DNA from: an uncultured Lachnospiraceae bacterium
GTDB taxonomy: Bacteria; Bacillota; Clostridia; Lachnospirales; Lachnospiraceae
Reading direction: 5' to 3'
Length of the DNA: 40,385 bases
Assembly (NCBI GenBank): GCA_902781455.1
Contig: CACZJF010000020.1
Location: 1-40,385, forward strand
The first letter of the stretch is position 1. Every line of letters begins with the position of its first letter. Of this stretch, positions 34,429 through 40,385 are shown piece after piece. A program made the translations under genes and the position numbers. The notes beneath the pieces were generated by a model. That model was not told the origin of the DNA and searched no databases. It was given only the letters and a program-made list of their open reading frames with translations.

Positions 34429-35460
34429 TTACTTGAGGTCATCCTCGGTGTAGTAACCGGAATCCAGAAGCAGTTCCTTGTAGTTGTTCACATCCGCGAA
34501 TACCGGTTCGCACAGATAGGACGGAACAGTGATTACGTTGTTGTTATAGGTCTCGGTATCGTTGACATCGACATCAACACCATTCAGGATCTGGCCGATC
34601 ATCTTGACAACCTGCGTTGCCAGAGTACGGGTATCCTTGAAGACGGACATTGACTGCTTGCCGGCGATCATGTTCTTGACATTCTCCTTGTCGCAGTCCT
34701 GACCGGTAACGATCGGATACTCGCCGGTGTAGTTGGCAGCAAGTGCATTCTCAACACCAAGAGCGGTGGAGTCGTTGGAGCACAGCCATGCATCGATGTT
34801 GGTGCCATCCGCATAATTGGAAGCGATGATGTTCTCGGCTCTGGACTGAGCAGTCTCGGTCTTCCACTGAGCAGTTGCGCACTCTTCGAACTCGGTCTGT
34901 CCGGACTTAACAACCAGCTTGCCCTCTTCGATGTACGGCTTCAGAAGATCCATCGCGCCGTTGAAGAAGAATCCGGCGTTGTTGTCACCCGGGTCACCGG
35001 CAGTGATCTCAAGGTTAAACGGGCCATCAGCATTCTCCAGATCCAGGGTATCAATGATGTACTGGCCCTGAACGGTTCCGACCATGTAGTTGTCGAAAGT
35101 TGCATAATAGGAAACGCCATCGTTGTCCATCAGCAGACGGTCATAAGCGATAACCGGGATCTCGTTCTCTTTCGCCATGTCAAGCGCCTCGCCAAGGGAG
35201 GAACCTTCGATTGCGGCAATGACAAGAACCTCAGCTCCGGAGGAGATCATGTTCTCGACCTGAGAAAGCTGTGTCTGCGGATCGTTGGAAGCGTACTGAA
35301 GATCGACTTCATAGCCGGCATCCTCAAGCATCTTCTGCATATTCTCGCCGTCCTGATTCCATCTCTGCAGATCCTTTGTCGGCATGGAAACGCCGATCTT
35401 CTGTCCGTTCATACCGGCAACAAGCGCGGTTGACAGTGCAAGTGCTAAAAATTTCTTCAT
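34429..35460 (-). CDS. chvE: ChvE-like monosaccharide-binding protein lacking a lipobox
   Basis: 343 residues from the ATG at 35460 (GGAGG 8 bases upstream). The mature sequence is ChvE/MmsE type: KIGVSMPTKDLQRWNQDGENM, DLQYASNDPQTQLSQVENMI, VIAYDRLLMDNDGVSYYATFDNYMVG, AWLCSNDSTALGVENAL, PIVTGQDCDKENVKNM and MSVFKDTRTLA. It binds hexoses or pentoses for the ABC importer encoded next. The signal peptide MKKFLALALSTALVAGMNG runs straight into the first beta strand. There is no cysteine and none of the usual Ser/Gly/Ala linker, so it would be released, or cut by signal peptidase I near VAG, rather than lipid-anchored. Regulation: activator-type promoter upstream and hairpin downstream. Confidence 0.92.
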   Translation of the reverse strand: MKKFLALALSTALVAGMNGQKIGVSMPTKDLQRWNQDGENMQKMLEDAGYEVDLQYASNDPQTQLSQVENMISSGAEVLVIAAIEGSSLGEALDMAKENEIPVIAYDRLLMDNDGVSYYATFDNYMVGTVQGQYIIDTLDLENADGPFNLEITAGDPGDNNAGFFFNGAMDLLKPYIEEGKLVVKSGQTEFEECATAQWKTETAQSRAENIIASNYADGTNIDAWLCSNDSTALGVENALAANYTGEYPIVTGQDCDKENVKNMIAGKQSMSVFKDTRTLATQVVKMIGQILNGVDVDVNDTETYNNNVITVPSYLCEPVFADVNNYKELLLDSGYYTEDDLK

Positions 35461-35528
35461 GTTGAAAACCTCCATTATATAAATGAAAAACAACACCTGG
35501 GACTACCTTCGTCCCTGTTACTGGGTCT

Positions 35529-35586
35529 ACTATATCACAGTCAAAATGACGATGGAATGGACTGTTTTGAGTAGTTTTAGTCCATT
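35529..35586 (-). promoter_or_regulatory. Activator-dependent promoter and candidate YesN-type operator for the transport operon
   Basis: TATAGT (35534-35529) with TG one base before it is an extended -10; at the -35 position only TTCCAT is found. Overlapping and upstream of that -35 is a perfect 8-bp inverted repeat, AATGGACT (35556-35563) and AGTCCATT (35579-35586), 15 bases apart. Between its arms on the plus strand GTTTTGAGT is followed by GTTTTAGT, a direct repeat of the kind AraC-type regulators use. The leader can fold GGGAC/GTCCC (35516-35500 region). Confidence 0.65.
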
Positions 35587-35591
35587 TTTAA

Positions 35592-35621
35592 CGACACCGC
35601 CAAAAAGCGGTGCCGTTTTTT
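35592..35621 (+). terminator. Plus-oriented terminator upstream of the ChvE promoter
   Basis: CGACACCGC and GCGGTGCCG form a 9-bp stem with one mismatch and loop CAAAAA, followed by six T on the plus strand. On the minus strand the tail is TTAAAAA, much weaker. No plus-strand gene lies within 15 kb upstream, so it may stop antisense transcripts; partial use as the galM terminator is possible. Confidence 0.65.
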
Positions 35622-35722
35622 AGCACATTTTTTACTAAAACAGCCAGGCAGAGCAAAAGAATCCTATTCGCCCAAATCCGGTTCCGGATGTAAGGCTGCC
35701 CGCCCTTCGGCCGGTCCGCGGG

Positions 35723-36757
35723 TTATCTGACCGAGAACTTATAGGCAGTGACAGACTTGAATTCTTCTCCTGCTTTCAGGATCGGTTTCGCGAATCCGTC
35801 CTGGTTGATGGAATTCGGATAGAACTGCGTCTCAAGGCAGAACCCGCTGCGGTTTCTGTACACGGCGCCGCCTTTGCCCGCCTTCTCGCCGATGCCGTTG
35901 CCTGCATAGAACTGGACGCCCGGAAGGTCTGTGTAGCACTCCATGCAGATTCCTGTCTTCGGCTGATAAGCCTGCGCGAACTTGATGACCGGTCCTCTCT
36001 CTTTCCGGATCACGAAGTTGTGGTCATAGCCGCCGACGAACTTCAGCTGCTCATCGTCCGCTCCGATGTCCTGCCCGATCGGCTTCGCCTGCGTAAAGTC
36101 AAACGCGGTGCCCTTTACCGGACGGTATTCACCGGTCGGGATCGCCTGATGATCGATCACCGGCGTATAGTATTCACAGTTCAGCTGAAGCAGCGTGTCC
36201 TCCATGGATCCACAGTCATGCCCGCCCAGGTTGAAATAGGAATGGTTTGTCATATTGCAGACCGTGTCCTGGTCACACTCTGCCCGGTATTCCATGCGCA
36301 GCGCGTTGTCCTCGGTGAGCGTATAGGTCACTTCTGCGGTAAAGCTGCCCGGATAGCCCTGCTGCAGGCTGGCATCCTTAAGCCGGAAAGTCACTGCATC
36401 CTCCAGGACGCTGACCACTTCTGCCCTGCGGCGGCTGAACACGTCCGGTCCGCTGTGCAGGTTGTTCTCATTGTCATTGACCGGGAGCTGATAAGTCTTC
36501 CCGCCCAGGGTAAACTTCGCCTTGTCGATCCGGTTTCCGCTGCGGCCGACCCACGCGCCCAGGTATCCGCCGTTTGTCATGTACGCTTCCGGCGTATCAT
36601 AGCCAAGGACGACATCCCGCATGGTCTCATTTTTATCTTCGAAAAGAATCGATACCACAGTTCCGCCGAGATCTGTCAGTTTGACCTGCGTTCCCTGCCC
36701 GTTTGTGATTGTGTAAAGGGTATAGTCATTTCCAAAAGGTTCTTTCGTTACAGCCAT
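35723..36757 (-). CDS. galM: Aldose 1-epimerase (mutarotase)
   Basis: 344 residues from the ATG at 36757, the normal family length; the longer frame upstream runs through a terminator and is rejected. It interconverts alpha and beta anomers of aldoses in the cytosol. Signature features: NLHSGPDVFSRR, the catalytic-His segment NMTNHSYFNLGGHD, YDHNFV and the catalytic Glu in LETQFYPNSINQDGF. It sits between the isomerase/kinase pair and the transport operon. A bidirectional terminator separates it from the isomerase, so it probably has its own promoter, although I see no clear one. Confidence 0.93.
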   Translation of the reverse strand: MAVTKEPFGNDYTLYTITNGQGTQVKLTDLGGTVVSILFEDKNETMRDVVLGYDTPEAYMTNGGYLGAWVGRSGNRIDKAKFTLGGKTYQLPVNDNENNLHSGPDVFSRRRAEVVSVLEDAVTFRLKDASLQQGYPGSFTAEVTYTLTEDNALRMEYRAECDQDTVCNMTNHSYFNLGGHDCGSMEDTLLQLNCEYYTPVIDHQAIPTGEYRPVKGTAFDFTQAKPIGQDIGADDEQLKFVGGYDHNFVIRKERGPVIKFAQAYQPKTGICMECYTDLPGVQFYAGNGIGEKAGKGGAVYRNRSGFCLETQFYPNSINQDGFAKPILKAGEEFKSVTAYKFSVR

Positions 36758-36829
36758 CTCAATTCTCTCTACTTTCTCCAATATCTGGAATACTGCCTGT
36801 CTCGGTTTACAGCCGCTGTTTTCTGATAA

Positions 36830-36864
36830 AAAAGCCCCGGTCCGGCAGCCGAACCGGGGCTTTT
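36830..36864 (-). terminator. Strong terminator after the isomerase gene
   Basis: GCCCCGGT/ACCGGGGC 8-bp core stem, extended by A-T pairs on both sides (36830-36864), with an inner CGG/CCG pairing. On the minus strand it is followed by TTTTTT, on the plus strand by TTTT. It lies 41 bases after the isomerase stop. Confidence 0.88.
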
Positions 36865-36904
36865 CTGTCATAGATGATCCGACGATCAACCCGCCAGAAG
36901 CCGA

Positions 36905-38395
36905 TTACGCGAACGGATTCTCCGTTGCGTAGGGAAGTGACGCCGGCTGATTGTAGCCGATCTCACACGGACACACGCCGATGTACTTGAAGACTTCATA
37001 CAGAGCCTTTCCATAGTGGCCGAAGGCAACCGCGCCGTGATGCGGATAGCCCTTCTCGATCAGGACATGGCGGTAGAAGCGTCCCATCTCCTTGATCGCG
37101 AATACGCCGATGCCGCCGAAGGATCTGGTCGCGACCGGAAGGACCTCGCCCTGCGCCACATAGGCACGGAGGATGTTGTCCGAGGTGCTCTGCAGACGGT
37201 AGAAGGTGATCTCACCCGGAGCGATATCGCCCTCGAGGGTGCCGTTGGTCACCTCGATCGGCAGGTTGCGGGCCATGATCTTCTGGTACTTCATCTCGTA
37301 GCTCACCAGTCTCGTGGAGCAGGTGTTGCCGCAGTGGAAGCCCATGAAGGTATCGGTGTGCTTGTAATCAAACTTGCCCTTGATGTCGGCGTCATACATG
37401 TCATCCGGCACGGAGTTGTTGATGTCCAGAAGGGTGACGGACTCACCGCTGACGCAGGTGCCGATGAACTCGGACAGAGCGCCGTAGACGTCAACCTCGC
37501 AGGATACCGGAATGCCAAGCTTGCCGGTCAGACGGCTGTTGACATAGCAGGGAACAAATCCGAACTGTGTCTGGAATGCAGGCCAGCACTTTCCGGCGAT
37601 GCAGACATACTCTCTGTATCCCTTGTGTGCTTCCACCCAGTCAAGCAGGGTCAGCTCATACTGCGCAAGCTTCTGAAGTACTTCCGGCTTCTTGTTGCCC
37701 TGGCCCAGTTCCTTCTCCATATCCGCGACGACTTCCGGAATTCTCTCGTCGCCGGCATGCTTGTTGAAGGATTCGAACAGATCCAGTTCAGAGTTCTCCT
37801 CGACCTCTACGCCAAGGTTGTACAGCTGCTGGATCGGGGCGTTGCAGGCAAGGAAGTTGTTCGGTCTCGGACCAAAGGTGATCAGTTTCAGCTTGGACAG
37901 ACCGTAGATGGCGCGGGCAATCGGGACGAATTCATGAATCATATCCGCGCACTCTGCAGCGGTGCCGACCGGATACTCCGGAATGTAAGCCCTGACGCTG
38001 CGCAGTCTCAGGTTGTAGCTGGCGTTCAGCATACCGCAGTATGCATCGCCTCTTCCGTCGGACAGGTCATTCTGGCTCTCCTCAGCGGCAGCACAGAACA
38101 TCTTCGGTCCCTCGAAATGCTTCGCAAGCAAAGTCTCAGAGATCTCCGGTCCGAAGTTTCCAAGGTAGACGACCAGCGCATTGCAGCCAGCCTTCTTCAC
38201 ATCCTCAAGAGCCTCAACCATCTGGGTCTCGCTCTCGATGATGCAGACAGGACACTCATAGATGTCGTCCGCGCCGTACTTGGCTGTGTAAGCTTCGACC
38301 AGGGCCTTCCTGCGGTTGATCGCAAGAGACGCAGGGAAGCAGTCACGGCTGACAGCCACGATGCCGATCTTTACCTTTGGAATGTTTTTGAACAT
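36905..38395 (-). CDS. L-fucose/L-arabinose isomerase family protein
   Basis: 496 residues, ATG with AGGAGG 8 bases upstream. The family comprises Mn2+-dependent aldose-ketose isomerases (FucI, AraA). Visible parts are the N-terminal Rossmann-like domain (KIGIVAVSRDCFPASLA, NALVVYLGNFGPE, FCAAAEESQNDL), the middle domain (LITFGPRPNNFLACNAP, FGFVPCYVNSRLTGKLGIPVSCEVDVYGAL) and a C-terminal domain with FMGFHCGNT, TLEGDIAPGEITFYRL and HHGAVAFGHYGKAL. Metal-ligand candidates are the Glu/Asp in CEVDVYG and the His in GFHCGNT. It is neither classical XylA nor typical AraA. Being next to xylulokinase, it may make xylulose from xylose, or ribulose/xylulose from another pentose. Confidence 0.85.
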   Translation of the reverse strand: MFKNIPKVKIGIVAVSRDCFPASLAINRRKALVEAYTAKYGADDIYECPVCIIESETQMVEALEDVKKAGCNALVVYLGNFGPEISETLLAKHFEGPKMFCAAAEESQNDLSDGRGDAYCGMLNASYNLRLRSVRAYIPEYPVGTAAECADMIHEFVPIARAIYGLSKLKLITFGPRPNNFLACNAPIQQLYNLGVEVEENSELDLFESFNKHAGDERIPEVVADMEKELGQGNKKPEVLQKLAQYELTLLDWVEAHKGYREYVCIAGKCWPAFQTQFGFVPCYVNSRLTGKLGIPVSCEVDVYGALSEFIGTCVSGESVTLLDINNSVPDDMYDADIKGKFDYKHTDTFMGFHCGNTCSTRLVSYEMKYQKIMARNLPIEVTNGTLEGDIAPGEITFYRLQSTSDNILRAYVAQGEVLPVATRSFGGIGVFAIKEMGRFYRHVLIEKGYPHHGAVAFGHYGKALYEVFKYIGVCPCEIGYNQPASLPYATENPFA

Positions 38396-38520
38396 ATCGA
38401 ATTCCTCCTGTTTCTTGAATATAATGTTTCTTTATCCAGCTTTCCTGATGCGGCAAGCTGATTGGTTACCATGATTCATACAAGTCTTCGTCCATTCCTT
38501 CCCGGAATAAACAGTTCCCG

Positions 38521-39999
38521 TTACTGAAGCTGCGGGAAGACGCCTTTCAGGGCCGGATAGATGCTCCTGAACTGCAGATATCTCTTCTCGTACTTCGCGG
38601 CAAGGACCGGATCCGGATCTTCGAAGCCCGTGATCGACACGATCTTCTTGCAGGCGGTCTTCACGTCCGGATACTCTCCGCATGCCACCGCGGCCAGCAT
38701 CGCGCCGCCCATGGACGGTCCTTCCTCACTGGCAGGGAACTCCAGACGGATGTTCAGGATGTTCGCCGCCATCTTTCTCCACAGCGGGCTCTTTGCCCCG
38801 CCGCCGACGATCGTGCTCTTCTTCACATCGATCCCAAGCGACTTCGCCACTTCCAGCGAATCTCTCAGTCCGAAGATAACACCTTCCAGCACTGCCTGTG
38901 TCATATCGCTCCGGCTGGTATCCATCGTCATGCCGACGAAGGTTCCTCTGGCCAGCGGATCATTCAAAGGACTGCGCTCTCCCATGAGATAGGGGAGATA
39001 GAATACGTGATTCTCTCCAAGCTTGTCTGCGGTGATCTCCTCCTGCTCCTTCGCGTAATCCCTGGTATGAAGGATCTCTTCATTCCACCACTTGTTGCAG
39101 CTTGCCGCGGACAGCATGCATCCCATCAGATGGAAATGGCCATCCGAATGTGCGAAGCTGTGAAGCGCGGTATGTCCGTTCGTTGGCACAAAATGATCCG
39201 ATGAGATGAACAGCGTACCGGAAGTACCGAGGGAAATGTTGCACTTTCCTTCTCCGACCGTTCCCGTACCGACAGCGGAAGCCGCATTGTCGCCTCCGCC
39301 CGCCGCGACGATGACATCGTCAGACAGGCCAAGCCCGGCGGCGATCTCCTTCTTCACCGTTCCGATCTTCTCATAGCTCTCGAACAGCTGCGGAAGCATA
39401 TCCTCGGTAATGCCGCAGATTCCGCACATCTCCTTCGACCAGCACTTGTTCGCAACGTCAAGCAGAAGCATGCCCGAAGCGTCCGAATAGTCCGTTGAAA
39501 ACGTGCCGGTCAGGCGGTATGCCAGGTAATCCTTCGGCAGCATGATCTTTTTGATTCTGGCAAAATTCTCAGGCTCGTTCTTCCGCATCCAGAGAATCTT
39601 CGGGGCAGTAAACCCTGCATACGCGATATTGGCGGTATACTTCTCCAGGATACCTTTTCCGACCTCTCTGTTCAGGTATTCCGTCTCCTCCATGGTACGG
39701 CCGTCGTTCCACAGGATCGCGGGGCGGATCACCTGATCCTTCTCGTCCAGGACAACAAGCCCATGCATCTGTCCGCCGAACGAAATGCCGGCAACCTTGC
39801 TCTTGTCCTGACCGTCAAGCAGTTCCTTCAGTCCGGCTACAGACTGCTCATACCAGTCCACCGGATTCTGCTCGGACCAGCCTGGGTGCGGGAAAGAAAG
39901 GGCATATTCCTTCGATACGATCTTTACGATCTTTCCGCCTGATTCCATCAGCAGAAGCTTCACCGCGCTTGTTCCGAGATCAATTCCGATATACAGCAT
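38521..39999 (-). CDS. xylB: Xylulokinase
   Basis: 492 residues, FGGY carbohydrate kinase that phosphorylates D-xylulose to D-xylulose 5-phosphate. Motifs: MLYIGIDLGTSAVKLLLME (phosphate-binding), HPGWSEQNPVDWYEQ, ISFGGQMHGLVVLD (XylB-type substrate loop), LPKDYLAYRLTG, AGGGDNAASAVG, SLGTSGTLF, YLMGERSPLNDPLARG and IVGGGAKSPLWRKMAANIL. AGGAGGG precedes the ATG. It is the first gene after a good promoter and a terminator of the previous gene. The isomerase follows after 125 bases in which I see no clear signal, so the two are probably co-transcribed. Confidence 0.95.
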   Translation of the reverse strand: MLYIGIDLGTSAVKLLLMESGGKIVKIVSKEYALSFPHPGWSEQNPVDWYEQSVAGLKELLDGQDKSKVAGISFGGQMHGLVVLDEKDQVIRPAILWNDGRTMEETEYLNREVGKGILEKYTANIAYAGFTAPKILWMRKNEPENFARIKKIMLPKDYLAYRLTGTFSTDYSDASGMLLLDVANKCWSKEMCGICGITEDMLPQLFESYEKIGTVKKEIAAGLGLSDDVIVAAGGGDNAASAVGTGTVGEGKCNISLGTSGTLFISSDHFVPTNGHTALHSFAHSDGHFHLMGCMLSAASCNKWWNEEILHTRDYAKEQEEITADKLGENHVFYLPYLMGERSPLNDPLARGTFVGMTMDTSRSDMTQAVLEGVIFGLRDSLEVAKSLGIDVKKSTIVGGGAKSPLWRKMAANILNIRLEFPASEEGPSMGGAMLAAVACGEYPDVKTACKKIVSITGFEDPDPVLAAKYEKRYLQFRSIYPALKGVFPQLQ

Positions 40000-40082
40000 A
40001 CTTCTCCCTCCTCAGATCATTCCGGACACAGCTGCAGCCTTCTGCGCTGCCCGGTTGTTCAAACAGAGTCCGTTTGGATTCT

Positions 40083-40111
40083 ATAATAAAGCATTCCTGA
40101 ATTCATTTCAA
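40083..40111 (-). promoter_or_regulatory. Promoter for xylB
   Basis: TTGAAA (40111-40106), a 17-base spacer and TATTAT (40088-40083) on the minus strand, giving a ~75-base leader. It begins 21 bases after the terminator of the upstream gene. Confidence 0.75.
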
Positions 40112-40132
40112 TCGATTAAGGAAAAAAAGGAC

Positions 40133-40161
40133 AAAAAACACCGGACAAAAGAATTGTCCGG
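40133..40161 (-). terminator. Terminator of the partial gene at the right edge
   Basis: CCGGACAA/TTGTCCGG 8-bp stem with a 5-base loop, followed on the minus strand by TG and six T. It lies 74 bases past the stop at 40236. Confidence 0.8.
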
Positions 40162-40235
40162 CGATGCGTCACTGTATTTGATTCGGGAATTGCCATGCTT
40201 CCCGGAAGCCCCCCTGCATTCCCATGGTTTTTCAT

Positions 40236-40385
40236 TCAGATACTCAGGTTTTTCAGACTCTCATTGAGTTCGGCACTGTCCTTCAGCTGCGGAATCATGT
40301 TGTCCCGCTCTCTGTCAGGGATCATGATCGGCAGCGCCTCGGGGATGTTTTCAATGACAAGATGGCTGTGGTCTCCGCCGTACTC
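40236..40385 (-). CDS. C-terminal 49 residues of an unidentified protein, cut by the window edge
   Basis: The minus strand from 40385 reads EYGGDHSHLVIENIPEALP, then IMIPDRERDNMIPQL, and ends NESLKNLSI before TGA at 40238-40236. The reading frame is open to the edge, the composition is coding-like, and a terminator follows. GGDHSH suggests a metal- or substrate-binding His pair, and the position ahead of xylB suggests carbohydrate metabolism, but I do not recognise the family. Confidence 0.7.
   Translation of the reverse strand, partial: EYGGDHSHLVIENIPEALPIMIPDRERDNMIPQLKDSAELNESLKNLSI

Noticed and set aside
37016-38461. 481-codon plus-strand frame over the isomerase gene
   Set aside because: Shadow of codon bias in the isomerase; no ribosome binding site and no recognisable domain.
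40055-40267. 70-codon plus-strand frame near the right edge
   Set aside because: It runs through the xylB promoter, a terminator and the end of the minus-strand partial gene.
1-40385. tRNA, rRNA or insertion-sequence genes
   Set aside because: No cloverleaf with a T-arm GTTCGA-type core, no rRNA-like stretches, and no transposase or terminal inverted repeats were recognised by eye.

Overview
The window looks like chromosomal DNA of a Clostridia bacterium, most probably Lachnospiraceae. This rests on strong AGGAGG-type ribosome binding sites, type III glutamine synthetase, an RlmCD-type methyltransferase, a PcrA/DUF1836/YerC neighbourhood, SH3b lipoproteins, GguAB/ChvE-type sugar uptake and a YesN/LytS-type two-component system. 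Base composition is moderately GC-rich, apart from an AT-richer, repeat-bearing first ~300 bases. Almost every gene is on the minus strand; the plus-strand genes are DUF1836, the signal peptidase/plsY group, an AI-2E-type membrane protein and a CNNM-type membrane protein.

Layout. 1-5.9 kb: end of an unidentified gene, rlmD, a small acidic membrane protein, pcrA coupled to a small unknown gene, divergent DUF1836, and convergent yerC. 6-15.5 kb: an envelope cluster. It has three SH3b-domain proteins (two lipoproteins and one membrane-anchored protein with ten 14-residue repeats), signal peptidase I, a DUF2007-like protein, PlsY, an AI-2E-family membrane protein and a NodB-type deacetylase. 15.6-23.5 kb: regulatory and housekeeping genes: a cytidylate-kinase-like protein, Rho with a long basic insert, a CNNM/CorC membrane protein, a sigma-70-like protein with no region 4, a PucR/CdaR regulator and glnN.

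23.7-40.2 kb is a monosaccharide (xylose/arabinose/galactose-type) utilisation locus. In transcription order on the minus strand it runs: xylulokinase, a fucose/arabinose-isomerase-family enzyme (no XylA is present), aldose 1-epimerase, a ChvE-like binding protein, an MmsA/XylG ATPase, two paralogous permeases, a membrane-anchored sensory binding protein, a LytS-type kinase, a YesN-type regulator, a XylF-like lipoprotein and an MglB-like binding protein. Sugar would be caught outside, imported by the single ABC transporter in view, epimerised, isomerised and phosphorylated. The sensor-SBP/kinase/regulator trio resembles the XylFII-LytS-YesN xylose sensor known from Clostridium. It probably activates the ChvE promoter, where an 8-bp inverted repeat abuts a poor -35 and an extended -10.

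The most unusual observation is that the last binding protein appears to be circularly permuted. Its N-terminus matches the middle of MglB, and its C-terminal ~80 residues match the MglB N-terminus, with almost all sugar-contact residues kept. The ChvE-like protein has also lost its lipobox and linker. Other points are a palindrome inside the DUF1836 promoter, a recurring TGTGATATAnT extended -10, terminators placed inside or just before neighbouring genes, and a truncated sigma-like protein translationally coupled to a PucR-type regulator.
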